A stretch of DNA of 64,000 nt. Origin: Brachybacterium sp036311905 (GTDB lineage: Bacteria > Actinomycetota > Actinomycetes > Actinomycetales > Dermabacteraceae). Each line of letters opens with the position of its first letter. Positions within the stretch are counted from its first letter, which is position 1. The notes under the pieces were generated by a model. It did no database searches. It saw nothing but the letters and a program-made list of their open reading frames with translations, and was not told the DNA's origin. The stretch is taken from positions 1-64,000 of the forward strand of contig NZ_JAZDCH010000008.1 in the NCBI RefSeq assembly GCF_036311905.1, given 5' to 3'. The translations under genes and the position numbers were made by a program. Below are positions 8,544 to 18,126 of this stretch, in pieces.

Positions 8544-9878
8544 ATGTCCCGCAGCCCCCGCCCCCTGTCCACCCCGCTGTCGGTGCGCTCGCTCAGCCGC
8601 CGCCGGGCGCTCGCCGGCGCGTCGGTCCTCGCCGTCGGCGGCGCGGCCCTCGCCGCCTGCAACCCGAACGCCGCGGAGCGCAGCGGCGGCGACCAGGCGA
8701 TCCGCTTCTCCTGGTGGGGCAACACCGACCGCCAGGCCACCACCGAGGAGATCGTGGCCCTCTTCCGCGAACGGAACCCGGACGTCACGATCACCACCGA
8801 GCCGGGCGACATCTCCTCCTACTGGGACCGGCTGAACACGGCCGTCGCCGCGAGCGACGAGCCGGACGTGATCACCATGGGCGGCGCCTATCCCGCCGAG
8901 TACGCCGAGCGCGGCCTGCTGCTCGACCTCGGGTCGGTGGCGGAGCAGCTGGACCTGAGCGTCTTCGACGAGTCCTCGCTCTCGCCCGGCACCGTCGACG
9001 GCACCGTCGTCGCCGTCCCCACCGGTATCAACGCCCCCGCCATGATCGTGAACCCGGCGGTGCTCGAGGCCGCCGGGATCGACATGCCCGACACCGCCTC
9101 CTGGACCTGGGACGAGTACGTCGAGATCTGCGCCGCCGTGACCGCGGCGAGCCCCGAGGGCACCTTCGGCTCCGGCACCACCCTCACCCACGACTCCCTC
9201 GACCTGTGGGCCCGCCAGCGCGGTCAGAACCTCTACACCGAGGACGGACAGCTGGGACTCGACATCGGCACCGTCGAGGGCTTCTTCCAGCTGGCGAAGG
9301 ACCTCGTGGACACCGGGGCCGCCCCGAGCGCGGACCGCCTCGTCGAGCTCGCCGAGGTCTCCAACGAGCAGACCCTCATGGGCACCGGGCAGGCCGCGTT
9401 CATGGCCACCTGGTCCAGCTCGCTGACCTCCCTCAGCGAGGTCGCCGCGACCGAGCTGCAGCTCGTGCCCCTGCCCGGCGAGGGCCAGGAACCGGGCGCC
9501 TGGCTGCAGCCCTCGCAGATGTACACGATCTCGAACCGCACCGCCGCCCCGGAGATCGCCGCGAGCTTCGTCAGCTTCCTGCTCACCGACCCCGACGCCG
9601 GCCGGCTCGTGCTCACCGACCGCGGAGTCCCCGCCGTCGCCGCCCAGCGCGAGGCGATCCTCCCCGAGCTGTCCGCGACCGCCCAGGCCGAGGTCGCTTA
9701 CATCGACCAGCTCTCCGCGATGGAGCTGAAGCCCACGTGGATCGGCCCCGCCGGCTCCACCGCGATCGAGGAGATCACCCCGCGCAATCAGCAGGAGGTC
9801 CTGTTCGGTCGGATGACCCCCGCCGAGGCCGCCGCCGCCTGGTTCGAGGAGGCCACCGCGGCGATCGACGGCTCATGA
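8544..9878 (+). CDS. Tat-exported lipoprotein, carbohydrate ABC transporter binding protein
   Basis: A 444-residue extracellular solute-binding protein, family 1. SRRRALAG (residues 18-25) is a twin-arginine signal and LAAC places the lipid-modified Cys at residue 39. The mature N-terminus IRFSWWGNTDRQ and the later EPGDISSYWDRLNT and EYAERGLLLDL are shared with the two binding proteins at 22.9 and 25.8 kb, so these are paralogues. No permease is adjacent; the LplB/LplC pair 6.5 kb upstream normally works with the longer DUF3502-type binding proteins, so the partner is uncertain. It ends in an ATGA overlap with the next gene. Probably binds a pectic oligosaccharide. Confidence 0.9.
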   Translation: MSRSPRPLSTPLSVRSLSRRRALAGASVLAVGGAALAACNPNAAERSGGDQAIRFSWWGNTDRQATTEEIVALFRERNPDVTITTEPGDISSYWDRLNTAVAASDEPDVITMGGAYPAEYAERGLLLDLGSVAEQLDLSVFDESSLSPGTVDGTVVAVPTGINAPAMIVNPAVLEAAGIDMPDTASWTWDEYVEICAAVTAASPEGTFGSGTTLTHDSLDLWARQRGQNLYTEDGQLGLDIGTVEGFFQLAKDLVDTGAAPSADRLVELAEVSNEQTLMGTGQAAFMATWSSSLTSLSEVAATELQLVPLPGEGQEPGAWLQPSQMYTISNRTAAPEIAASFVSFLLTDPDAGRLVLTDRGVPAVAAQREAILPELSATAQAEVAYIDQLSAMELKPTWIGPAGSTAIEEITPRNQQEVLFGRMTPAEAAAAWFEEATAAIDGS

Positions 9879-11968
9879 TCGACCGGCGGGCGCTCGTCGA
9901 CCGGCACCGACCCCGGCTCGACGCGGGCAGCGCCGCAGTGCTCTCGGTCGGCAACGGCCGCTTCGCCGTCGGCCTGGACCGCACCGGGACCCACACCCTG
10001 CCCCCCGTGCCCGGTGCCGCGCAGGCGACGGCGCTCGCCGAGTGGGGCTGGCACAGCGTGCCGCAGCGGGACGACGCGACCTGGGAGGAACACCGTCGGG
10101 TCTACGACACCCCGCACGGGCCTGCGCGCTACATGGATCTCGTCGGCCCCTCCGAGGCGGGAGCCGACGAGGGCCGCGCGACCTGGTTCCGCGCCAATCC
10201 GCACAAGGTCTCCCTGCTGCGGCTCGTGCTCGTCGAGCGGGACGGCGGCCGGGTCCTCGACCCCGCCGCCGTGACCGACGCCGAGCAGCAGCTGGACCTG
10301 TGGACGGGCCTGGTCACCAGCCGCTTCCGGTATCGCGGCGACGAGATCACGGTGCTCACCGCCGCTGACCCCGAGGCCGACGCGCTCGCGCTCGCCGTCA
10401 GCGGCGGGGACCTCGCCCTCGAGCTGCGCTTCCCCTACGGCAGCGAGGCCTGGGACGGCTCCGCCGACTGGGCACGGGAGGACGCCCATTCGACGGCCGT
10501 CGACGGACAGGCGATCCACCGCGAGCTCGACGACCTCGGCTACCGCGTCGACGTGACCGGCGCCCGGGTGCGCCGGGTCGGCGCGCACCGGGTGCGGCTC
10601 GACGCCCCCGACGCCGGGGGAGCCCGACCGGACGCGGCGGGAACCGGGCCGCTCGATGTCGCGCTCCTGCTCCGCCCCACTCGCTCCCCGCACCTCGCCC
10701 TCACCGCCCGGCCGACGGGGCACACCGACCTCCCGCGCGACGCGGCCGATATCCGGCACCGCTCGGGCCGCTTCTGGGGCGAGCACTGGGAGGGCACGGG
10801 CGCGCTCGACCTCTCCGCGGCCGACGATCCCCGCGCGCACGAGCTCGAGCGCCGCGTGATCCTGTCGCGCCAGATCCAGCGGGTCCATGCCGCGGGCGTC
10901 TTCCCGCCCGCCGAGACCGGACTGCTGCAGAACTCCTGGCGCGGCCGCGCCCACCTCGAGATGCACTGGTGGCATGCGGCGCACTTCCCGCTCTGGGGCG
11001 ACGCGGACTCCCTGCTCCGCAGCCTCGGCACCTATGCGGCGCTGCTGCCGTCGGCCCGCGCGACCGCCCGCGAGCAGGGACTGCGCGGCGCGCGCTGGCC
11101 CAAGCAGATCGGTCCCGACCTGCGCGAGTCCCCGAGCGACATCGGCCCGTTCCTGCTGTGGCAGCAGCCCCATCCGATCCACCTCGCCGAGCTGTGCCGC
11201 CGCTCCGACCCCGCCCGCGGCGGCGACGGGATGCTGCAGGAGATCGTCGAGGAGTCCGCGGTGCTCCTCGCCGCGATGCTCCGCTCGGACTCGGACGGGC
11301 GACTCGGGTTGGGTCCGCCGCTCGTCGGCGCGCAGGAGCGGCATGTCGAAGGTCGCGCCCGCCTGCAGGACCCCGCCTTCGAGCTCGCGTACACCGCCTG
11401 GGCGCTCCGGATCGCCGACGCCTGGCGCGAGCGCCGCGGTGATCCCCGGGCGGGGGAGCTGAGTGCGATCGCCTCGCGCGTCCACTCCCCGCTGCGGGCC
11501 GACGGGCGACTGCGCACCTTCCGCGTCGGCCCCGCGATGACCCGCTCCGACCACCCCGCCCACCTGCTCGCCCACGGCCTCGTCCCGCCGACCGGCACGA
11601 TCCCCGACGCCGCCGCCGGCGAGGCGCTCGACGACGCCCTCGCCGAGTGGGACTGGGAGAGCACCTGGGGGTGGGACTGCCCTGCCGCGGCCCTCACCGC
11701 GACCCGGCTGGGGCGGGCCGAGCAGGCCGTCGACCTGCTCCTGCGCGACACCCCCAAGAACCGCTTCGACGCGGCCGGTCACTGCGTCCAGCGCGACACG
11801 CTGCCCGTCTACCTGCCCGCCAACGGCGGCACCCTGATCGCCGCCGCGCTCATGGCGGCCGGCTGGGACGGCGGCCCGCCGCAGCCCGGCCTGCCCGCCG
11901 CCTGGGGCGCCCGCGTCGAGGGGGTGCAGCCGCTGCCGGGACCGCTCCCGGCGCTGCGACCCGCCTGA
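9875..11968 (+). CDS. Six-hairpin glycosidase-like protein (unassigned glycoside hydrolase)
   Basis: A 697-residue cytoplasmic protein. The first ~270 residues look like a beta-sandwich domain (LSVGNGRFAVGLD, then SRFRYRGDEITVLTAADPEADALAL), followed by an alpha-helical region from ~300 that has the look of an (alpha/alpha)6 barrel: EMHWWHAAHFPLWG near residue 365, WPKQIGPDLRESPSDIGPF near 408 and WEWDC-like GWDCPAA near residue 605. The layout resembles GH65-like and rhamnosidase-like clans, but I cannot assign a numbered family or a catalytic pair. The ATG at 9875 overlaps the binding-protein stop by 4 bases, so it is translationally coupled to a transporter component and should act on what that protein imports. 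Confidence 0.7.
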   Translation: MIDRRALVDRHRPRLDAGSAAVLSVGNGRFAVGLDRTGTHTLPPVPGAAQATALAEWGWHSVPQRDDATWEEHRRVYDTPHGPARYMDLVGPSEAGADEGRATWFRANPHKVSLLRLVLVERDGGRVLDPAAVTDAEQQLDLWTGLVTSRFRYRGDEITVLTAADPEADALALAVSGGDLALELRFPYGSEAWDGSADWAREDAHSTAVDGQAIHRELDDLGYRVDVTGARVRRVGAHRVRLDAPDAGGARPDAAGTGPLDVALLLRPTRSPHLALTARPTGHTDLPRDAADIRHRSGRFWGEHWEGTGALDLSAADDPRAHELERRVILSRQIQRVHAAGVFPPAETGLLQNSWRGRAHLEMHWWHAAHFPLWGDADSLLRSLGTYAALLPSARATAREQGLRGARWPKQIGPDLRESPSDIGPFLLWQQPHPIHLAELCRRSDPARGGDGMLQEIVEESAVLLAAMLRSDSDGRLGLGPPLVGAQERHVEGRARLQDPAFELAYTAWALRIADAWRERRGDPRAGELSAIASRVHSPLRADGRLRTFRVGPAMTRSDHPAHLLAHGLVPPTGTIPDAAAGEALDDALAEWDWESTWGWDCPAAALTATRLGRAEQAVDLLLRDTPKNRFDAAGHCVQRDTLPVYLPANGGTLIAAALMAAGWDGGPPQPGLPAAWGARVEGVQPLPGPLPALRPA

Positions 11969-12124
11969 TCTGCCGCCCGCCCGCCTGCCATGCCGCCGCC
12001 CGCTCCGCTGACCGCCCGCTCTGCTCGCCCACTGCTGCGTTCGGGCCGCTGACCGTCGCTCGAAGCGGTCCATAGGCGGCACTCGCCGCTCACCTCCGAC
12101 CCGCCACACCCCGGAAGGACCGCC

Positions 12125-12922
12125 ATGACCCGCACCCCGACCCCCGTCCAGCACGGCATCATCGCCGCCCACGCCCGCGCCGACGAGGTCGCGGCCGCCG
12201 GCTCCGACTACCTCGAGCAGACCGTCGTCGGCTCGCTCCTCGTCGAGCAGCCGACGGGGGAGTGGCGCCCCGCCGCCGGCCTCGCCCCGGTCCCGCCCGC
12301 CCCCAGCTTCGCGATCCTCTGCCCCGGCACGATGCGCGTCTCCGACCCCGCGGTGCCGCTCGCCGAGACCGAGACCTACCTGCGCGCCGCCTTCGCCGCG
12401 ATTGCCCCGTGGGCACGTCCCGGCGCGACCGTCGTCCTCGGCAGCGGCGGCGCGCGTCGGATCCCCGAGGGCGTCTCCCGCGCCGACGGCGAGCAGCGCT
12501 TCGCCGGCTCCGTGCGCCTCGCCCGTGACCTCGCCGCCGAGCAGGGGCTCGAGGTGCTTCTCGAGCCCCTGCACCAGGGCGAGACCGACCTCGTGAACAC
12601 CCTCGAGCAGGGGGCCGCCTTCCTCGACACCCACGACCTGTCCGACGTGCGGATGGTGGCGGACCTCTTCCACGTGATGCTCGAGGACGAGAGCCTCGAG
12701 ACCGTCCAGCGCCTCGCCGGGCGCGTGGGCCACGCCCACATCGCCGACACCGATCGTCGCCCGCCGGGTCAGGGGGACTGGCCGCTCGCCGAGTTCCTCA
12801 CCGCGCTGCGCGACGGCGGCTACGCCGGGCACGTCTCCATCGAATGCTTCACCTGGGAGGACCTCGCCGTCGAGGGCCGCGTCGCGCTCGCGGCGGTGCG
12901 CGAGGCGGACCCGGCCGTCTGA
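12125..12922 (+). CDS. Sugar phosphate isomerase/epimerase family protein (xylose isomerase-like TIM barrel)
   Basis: A 265-residue TIM-barrel protein of the AP-endonuclease-2 superfamily. The metal-site pattern can be followed: EPLHQGETD (Glu ~142), DLFHVMLED (Asp/His ~181-184), HAHIADTDR (His ~202-204) and SIECF near the end. Such proteins isomerise or epimerise keto sugars. GGAAGGACC sits just before the ATG at 12125. It closes the rhamnogalacturonan block 156 bases after the six-hairpin gene. A rhamnulose, tagatose or uronate substrate is possible but not readable from sequence. Confidence 0.85.
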   Translation: MTRTPTPVQHGIIAAHARADEVAAAGSDYLEQTVVGSLLVEQPTGEWRPAAGLAPVPPAPSFAILCPGTMRVSDPAVPLAETETYLRAAFAAIAPWARPGATVVLGSGGARRIPEGVSRADGEQRFAGSVRLARDLAAEQGLEVLLEPLHQGETDLVNTLEQGAAFLDTHDLSDVRMVADLFHVMLEDESLETVQRLAGRVGHAHIADTDRRPPGQGDWPLAEFLTALRDGGYAGHVSIECFTWEDLAVEGRVALAAVREADPAV

Positions 12923-12998
12923 TGCGAATGGCGAGCGCGGCGTCGTCGGCCCCATCCGCGCGGCGTGCCGCCGACCCGCCGCGCCGTACAGTGCGGGC

Positions 12999-13841
12999 AT
13001 GGCATCACTGAGGGACGCCCGCGAGGGCGCCGAGAACGTCGAACGCGCCGCGGAGAGCGTCACCGAGCATCCCGTCTTCGAGGGGATCGCCCGGGGCGGC
13101 TTCGTGATGAGCGGACTCGTGCACGTGCTGATCGGCTGGTTCGCGCTGCGCGTCGGCCTCGGGGACTCCGGGCAGGACGCGGACCAGTCCGGAGCGCTGC
13201 GCGCCGTGGCCGCCGCCCCGGGAGGCAACGTGCTGCTGTGGATCGGCGGGCTCGCGATGCTCGCCCTGACGGTCTGGCACCTCGCCGAGGCCTGGTTCGG
13301 CGCGAGGTGGGAGCGCGACGCCCGGAAGCGGACCGCCCACGTGGTGAAGACCCTCGGCAAGGCCGTCGTCTATGGGGCGCTCGGCGCGACGGCGCTGCGC
13401 TTCGCCGTCGGCGGGGGCAGCGACTCGGGCCAGCAGACCTCCGAGGTCACCGCCGGGATCATGAGCACGCCGGGCGGCCGGATCGCCGTGGCGGTGCTGG
13501 GTCTCGCGGTGATCGCCATCGGCGGATATCACCTGGTCAAGGGCATCTCGCGGCGCTTCGAGGACGACCTGCGCCCCACGGGGGACCACCGCATCGGCCT
13601 CGCCGTGACCGTCACCGGCGTGGTCGGCTACGTCGCCAAGGGCGTGGCGCTGATCGCCGTCGGCGCCCTCTTCGGATGGGCCGCGATCGGTGCTGACCCC
13701 GAGAAGGCGACCGGCATGGACGGGGCCTTCCAGGCGATGGCCGCGCTGCCAGCTGGAATGGTGCTGCTGGCCGTGGTCGGGATCGGGCTCATGCTCTACG
13801 GCGTCTACGCCGTGCTGCGCTCCCGCTACGCCGAACTCTGA
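12999..13841 (+). CDS. DUF1206 family membrane protein
   Basis: A 280-residue membrane protein made of three tandem copies of a two-helix DUF1206 unit: RGGFVMSGLVHVLIGWFAL (residue ~28), GKAVVYGALGATALRF (~115) and TGVVGYVAKGVALIAVGALF (~205), each followed by a second helix ending in a Tyr/His-containing motif (LTVWHLAEA, IAIGGYHLVKG, LMLYGVYAVLR). The family is common in actinobacteria and has no known role. It is probably unrelated to the sugar genes and starts 76 bases after them; it marks the end of the first block. Confidence 0.88.
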   Translation: MASLRDAREGAENVERAAESVTEHPVFEGIARGGFVMSGLVHVLIGWFALRVGLGDSGQDADQSGALRAVAAAPGGNVLLWIGGLAMLALTVWHLAEAWFGARWERDARKRTAHVVKTLGKAVVYGALGATALRFAVGGGSDSGQQTSEVTAGIMSTPGGRIAVAVLGLAVIAIGGYHLVKGISRRFEDDLRPTGDHRIGLAVTVTGVVGYVAKGVALIAVGALFGWAAIGADPEKATGMDGAFQAMAALPAGMVLLAVVGIGLMLYGVYAVLRSRYAEL

Positions 13842-14375
13842 GCCGCGCTGCCCCGCCGACGCCCCGGTCCCGCTCGCCCCGCGCCGCCGACGCCCTGGCG
13901 CACCCCGCCGACGCCGCGGAACCTCCGGCCCGCCAGCTCGGCGCTGAATATATCGTCGGAATGGAGCGGCATACCGACAGCAGGTACAGCCTCGAGCGGT
14001 TCGTCGGCCCGCGGAGCGCCGCGGCGCCCGCCTCTGCGCCCGCCCCGCCCGCCTCGCTGGCGCGGAGCGCAGCGGCGACCTGCCGGACCGTGACCCATCC
14101 GTGACCATCGTGACTCTCGACACTGCTTATCTCAAGGGTTAGGTTAAGTCTCATCGCACGACGTGGGCACCGCAGCCCATCGCTGGACGAGGCACAGCCG
14201 CCCCGCCGAGCCGTCGCTGCAATTCGACGAGAGGCACGCCGATGCGTCCTGCACCATCCACTGCGCGGATCCGCTCCGCGCACCCCGGGTCGGGCATGGA
14301 GTCGCGCCGCGTCGTCGGAGGATCCACCGCGCAGACCACCGAGGTCGCGCGCCGCCACCGGGGAGGGGACCGAGG
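13842..14375. other. 534-base intergenic region
   Basis: Separates the first and second sugar blocks. The only convincing signal is a promoter-like pair at 14117-14145 with a repeated GGTTA motif; the remaining 230 bases form a long leader with a good Shine-Dalgarno (GGGAGGGGA at 14361). No reading frame with protein-like composition was found in it. Confidence 0.6.
14117..14145 (+). promoter_or_regulatory. Candidate promoter for the second transporter operon
   Basis: TCGACA (14117-14122) and TAGGTT (14140-14145) are separated by 17 bases, giving 5 of 6 and 3 of 6 matches to sigma-70-like boxes. The AT-richer stretch around it stands out from the local GC content. A start near 14152 would leave a ~220-base 5' leader. 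Confidence 0.4.
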
Positions 14376-15356
14376 ATGACCGTGAAGGCCGTCGGGATGG
14401 TCGACAGCACGCCGACCGAGCCCACCATCGCGCCCAGCAGGCGCCGCTCGTGGCGGCACCGGCTGTGGGAGAGCCGCGTCCTGCTCATCATGTGCCTGCC
14501 CGCGATCGTCTTCTTCATCGTCTTCAGCTACGGCCCGCTCCCGGGCAGCTGGATCGCGTTCACCAACTACAACTTCCGCGACGGCATCTTCGGCAGCGAG
14601 TTCGTCGGCCTGAAGAACTTCGAGTTCCTCGCGAAGTCCGGGCAGCTGTGGCTGCTCACCCGGAACACGCTGCTGTACAACCTGGCATTCATCGTGATCG
14701 GCAACGTCCTGCAGATCGCGATCGCGATCATGCTCAACGAGATCCGCCACCGGTACTTCAAGAAGATCAGCCAGGCGGTGATGTTCCTGCCGTACTTCAT
14801 CTCCGTGGTGCTGATCGGCGTGATCGCCTTCAACCTGCTGAACTACGACACCGGCGCGATCAACGCCCTGCTCCGCGCGACCGGCGGCGACCCGATCAAG
14901 ATCTACTCGACCGCCGGGCTGTGGCCGATCATCATCGTCCTGTTCCAGCTGTGGCAGTCCACCGGCTACGGCTCGATCGTCTACTTCGCCGCGATCATGG
15001 GCATCGACAACTCGATGTTCGAGGCCGCCGCGATCGACGGCGCCTCCGCCTGGCAGCGCATCCGGCACATCATCCTGCCGAGCCTCAAGCCGACGTTCAT
15101 CATCCTGCTGCTGTTCTCGCTCGGCGGCATCATGCGTGGCAACTTCGGGCTGTTCTGGAACCTCATCGGGAACAACTCGGCGCTGTACGGGACCACCGAC
15201 ATCATCGAGACCTCCGTCTACCGGATGATCATGTCGCAGAACAACTTCACCGCCTCCACCGCGGTCGGTCTCTACCAGTCCCTGTTCGGCCTGTTCCTGG
15301 TGCTCCTGTGCAACTGGATCGTGCGCCGCATCAACCCCGACTACGCGCTGTTCTGA
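14376..15356 (+). CDS. Sugar ABC transporter permease, LplB type
   Basis: A 326-residue permease. The ATG at 14376 is chosen because GGGAGGGGA lies just upstream and the N-terminus then has the short basic tail (RRRSWRHRLWES) before the first membrane segment. Six membrane segments and the EAA loop FEAAAIDGASAWQRIRHIIL (near residues 215-234) are clear. GNFGLFWNLIGNNSALYGTTD near residue 260 is a signature of the LplB/YesP subgroup that moves rhamnogalacturonan or aldouronate oligosaccharides. It heads an operon permease-permease-binding protein-yesL-GH35, similar in content to the Bacillus yesLOPQ region. Confidence 0.93.
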   Translation: MTVKAVGMVDSTPTEPTIAPSRRRSWRHRLWESRVLLIMCLPAIVFFIVFSYGPLPGSWIAFTNYNFRDGIFGSEFVGLKNFEFLAKSGQLWLLTRNTLLYNLAFIVIGNVLQIAIAIMLNEIRHRYFKKISQAVMFLPYFISVVLIGVIAFNLLNYDTGAINALLRATGGDPIKIYSTAGLWPIIIVLFQLWQSTGYGSIVYFAAIMGIDNSMFEAAAIDGASAWQRIRHIILPSLKPTFIILLLFSLGGIMRGNFGLFWNLIGNNSALYGTTDIIETSVYRMIMSQNNFTASTAVGLYQSLFGLFLVLLCNWIVRRINPDYALF

Positions 15357-15373
15357 GCGGACGGAGAGCCATC

Positions 15374-16351
15374 ATGACCGCATCTGCCCCCGGCGCCGTC
15401 GGCGCCCCCGATCTGCCCGAGGCTCCGGATCCCACCGCGCCCCGCCCCCGCACTACCCCGGTGAAGATCAAGCTGGACCGCGGCGAGATCGTGCTGCGCA
15501 CCGTCTCGTACGTCTCGGTCACGGTGTTCACGATCTTCTGCGCGCTGCCGTTCCTGCTGATCCTCTCCGCCTCGGTCTCGGACGAGGCGGTGATCATGAA
15601 GGAGGGCTTCGGACTGTTCCCGAAGGGATTCTCGCTCGAGGCCTACGAGTTCATCTTCCGCTACCCGCGCGCGATCGCCGGCTCCTATGCCGTCACGATC
15701 ATCATGACGGTCGCCGGCACCGCGATCGGCCTGTTCATCATCGCGATGACCGGATTCGCGCTTCAGCGCCGCGACTTCGCGTACCGCAACTACATCTCGT
15801 TCTTCATCTACTTCACGACGCTGTTCTCCGCGGGCCTCGCCCCGACCTATCTGTGGGTCACCCAGGTGCTCGGGCTGAAAGGCTCCTATCTCGCGGTGTT
15901 CCTGCAGCTGCTGATGACGCCGTGGCTGATCATCCTCATGAAGAACTTCGCCCGCTCCGTCCCGTGGGAGATGGTCGAGAGCGGGAAGATGGACGGCGCC
16001 GGGGACTTCCGGATCTTCTGGCAGCTGGCCTTCCCGATGCTGAAGCCCGCGCTGGCCACCGTCGGCCTGTTCCTCGCGCTCGGCTACTGGAACGAGTGGT
16101 ACCTGTCCTCGCTCTATCTGGGCAGCGCGGTCGAGTTCAAGCCGCTGCAGTACTACCTCTACAACGTCATCAACACGGCCAACGCCCTGAAGAACTCGGT
16201 GGCCGGCGCGAACGTGACGGTGACGCAGCTGCCCACCAACACCCTGAAGATGGCCAGCGCCGTCGTGGCCACCGGCCCGATCGTCCTTCTCTATCCCTTC
16301 GTCCAGAAGTACTTCGTCTCCGGTCTGACCGTCGGCGCCGTGAAGGGCTGA
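15374..16351 (+). CDS. Sugar ABC transporter permease, LplC type
   Basis: A 325-residue permease with a Pro/Ala-rich cytoplasmic N-terminus (~35 residues), about six membrane segments and an EAA-type loop near residues 190-215 in which the first residues read MVESGKMDGAGDFRIFWQLAFP, a common LplC variation. The extended polar segment near residues 255-285 (FKPLQYYLYNVINTANALKNS) is typical of YesQ/YtcP proteins. It begins 17 bases after its partner with GGAGAG before the ATG at 15374 and forms the importer with it and the following lipoprotein. Confidence 0.92.
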   Translation: MTASAPGAVGAPDLPEAPDPTAPRPRTTPVKIKLDRGEIVLRTVSYVSVTVFTIFCALPFLLILSASVSDEAVIMKEGFGLFPKGFSLEAYEFIFRYPRAIAGSYAVTIIMTVAGTAIGLFIIAMTGFALQRRDFAYRNYISFFIYFTTLFSAGLAPTYLWVTQVLGLKGSYLAVFLQLLMTPWLIILMKNFARSVPWEMVESGKMDGAGDFRIFWQLAFPMLKPALATVGLFLALGYWNEWYLSSLYLGSAVEFKPLQYYLYNVINTANALKNSVAGANVTVTQLPTNTLKMASAVVATGPIVLLYPFVQKYFVSGLTVGAVKG

Positions 16352-16473
16352 GCCCCCGCTCCGCCCGCACCACGGGAGCTCCCGCTCGTCGCCCCGCACG
16401 CCCCGCCCCGGACCGACCGACTGCAGTGCCCACCACCCGCCCCTGACTTCATCGAGGAAGCTGAGGACACACC

Positions 16474-18033
16474 ATGGAACGCAGGACCCTTCTCAAGATC
16501 GGCGCGGCATCCGTCCCCGCCCTGTTCGTCTCCACCGCGCTGACCGGCTGCGGCGCCGGATCCGGCTCCGGCGGCGGGGGCGGCACCCCGACGATCACCA
16601 TGCTCGTGCTCGGCGACAAGCCCACCAACGGCCGCGTCGAGGCGATGCTCGAGCAGCTCAACACGCTCCTGACGGAGAAGGCCGGCGCGACCCTCGACCT
16701 GTACTACGTCGAGTGGGCCGACTGGCAGACCCAGTACAACGTGCAGCTGCTCTCCGGCGACGGCTCGATCGACCTGATCGGCACCGCCACCGACTGGCTG
16801 TACGCGTGGGACAACGCCGGCAAGGGCGCCTTCCTCGAGCTGGACGAGGCGCTGCTGCAGGAGAACGCCCCGAAGACCTGGGAGCAGGTGAACGCCGACG
16901 GCCACTGGGACCTGTGCAAGCTCGACGGCACGATCTACTTCGCCCCTGAGGACAACTACACCCAGTTCACCAATCACGGCTTCTTCTACCGCGGCGACTG
17001 GGCGACCGAGGCCGGCTTCGCCGACGGGACCATCACGAAGTTCGAGGACTTCACGACGTACTTCCAGTGGGTCAAGGACAACCAGCCCGAGGCGTACCCG
17101 TGGGACGTCGCCGGCTCGAACGGCGCCGTGCTCGACGGGTACATCGCCGGCCACGCCGACTTCCAGACCATCCAGGGCATCGCCGCCGGTATCTACTTCC
17201 CGCTGCACACCACCGAGTCGGACCCGTACAAGGTCACGTCGTGGCTGATGGAGGGCGACGTCCTCAAGGACGCCGCGGACCTCGCGAAGCAGTGGAACGA
17301 GATCGGCGTGTGGCGCGAGGACGCGCTGAACTACGACGGCGACACCCGCGAGCTGTTCTACGCGGGCCTCTCCGGCGCGGATCAGCACCACACCCAGACG
17401 TTCCTCACCGGCATCGTCAACAACATGACCACGAAGCAGCCCGGCTCGGACCCCCGCTTCTTCTACTGGGGCACGGAGAACGGGAACTTCTTCAAGGACC
17501 TCAAGACCCACGGCGCGATGGCCGTCGCCGCGAGCTCGGGCAACCCGGAGAAGGCGCTCGCCGTCTACGACGCGCTGCGCAACGACGAGGAGTGCTACAG
17601 GCTGATCAACTTCGGCATCGAGGGCACCGACTACATCGTCACCGACGGGAAGCTCGACTTCCCCGAGGGCTACGACCCGTCCACCGACGGGCTCGGCGCC
17701 AACTTCTGGTACGGCCGCATGGACGACTACGAGCTCGACCGCGTCACCGACGCGCCGAACAAGTGGGACTTCTACGAGGAGCTCGACGGGATCGCGAAGG
17801 AGTACCCGTACGAGACCTTCGTGATCGACCAGAACCCGTTCGCGCCGTCGCTCTCCGCGGTCAGCGGAGTGCTCTCCGAGTACCTGCCGCAGCTGCAGTA
17901 CGGCAAGTTCGACGACCCGAGCGCCGCGGTCGACGAGATGCGCGCCGAGCTCGAGTCCGCGGGCATCGGCGACATCATCGCCTCCGTCCAGGAGCAGATG
18001 GACGCCTGGGCCTCGGAGCAGGGCCTCAGCTGA
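16474..18033 (+). CDS. Lipoprotein binding protein of the LplA/DUF3502 type
   Basis: A 519-residue extracellular binding protein. MERRTLLKIGAAS with LTGC gives a lipoprotein signal with Cys at residue 26, followed by a Gly/Ser linker. The mature part (TITMLVLGDKPTNGR, then LDLYYVEWADWQTQYNV, LLSGDGSIDLIGT) and the long C-terminal domain ending around TFVIDQNPFAPSLSAVSGVLSEY match the LplA family with a C-terminal DUF3502-like region, larger than MalE-type proteins. It is the receptor for the two permeases immediately upstream. Substrate is probably a pectic galactan or rhamnogalacturonan oligosaccharide given the GH35 gene downstream (inference). Confidence 0.92.
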   Translation: MERRTLLKIGAASVPALFVSTALTGCGAGSGSGGGGGTPTITMLVLGDKPTNGRVEAMLEQLNTLLTEKAGATLDLYYVEWADWQTQYNVQLLSGDGSIDLIGTATDWLYAWDNAGKGAFLELDEALLQENAPKTWEQVNADGHWDLCKLDGTIYFAPEDNYTQFTNHGFFYRGDWATEAGFADGTITKFEDFTTYFQWVKDNQPEAYPWDVAGSNGAVLDGYIAGHADFQTIQGIAAGIYFPLHTTESDPYKVTSWLMEGDVLKDAADLAKQWNEIGVWREDALNYDGDTRELFYAGLSGADQHHTQTFLTGIVNNMTTKQPGSDPRFFYWGTENGNFFKDLKTHGAMAVAASSGNPEKALAVYDALRNDEECYRLINFGIEGTDYIVTDGKLDFPEGYDPSTDGLGANFWYGRMDDYELDRVTDAPNKWDFYEELDGIAKEYPYETFVIDQNPFAPSLSAVSGVLSEYLPQLQYGKFDDPSAAVDEMRAELESAGIGDIIASVQEQMDAWASEQGLS

Positions 18034-18044
18034 CCGGTGCCGAC

Positions 18045-18075
18045 GGGGGCGCGGGCCCAGACCGCCCGCGCCCCC
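18045..18075 (+). terminator. Intercistronic hairpin after the binding protein
   Basis: A perfect 12-bp stem (18045-18056 with 18064-18075) around a 7-base loop lies 12 bases after the binding-protein stop and before the yesL-like gene. A GC-only stem with no T run suggests partial termination or 3'-end protection, which would raise binding-protein mRNA over downstream genes. Confidence 0.6.
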
Positions 18076-18126
18076 ATCGGCCCCACCGCGGCCACCCCCG
18101 TCGGCCCCCGGGCCGGGAAGGAGAGC

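Noticed and set aside
9788..13360. A 1190-residue minus-strand frame
   Set aside because: Lies opposite a binding protein tail, the six-hairpin protein and the isomerase; no motif in it, and codon bias belongs to the other strand.
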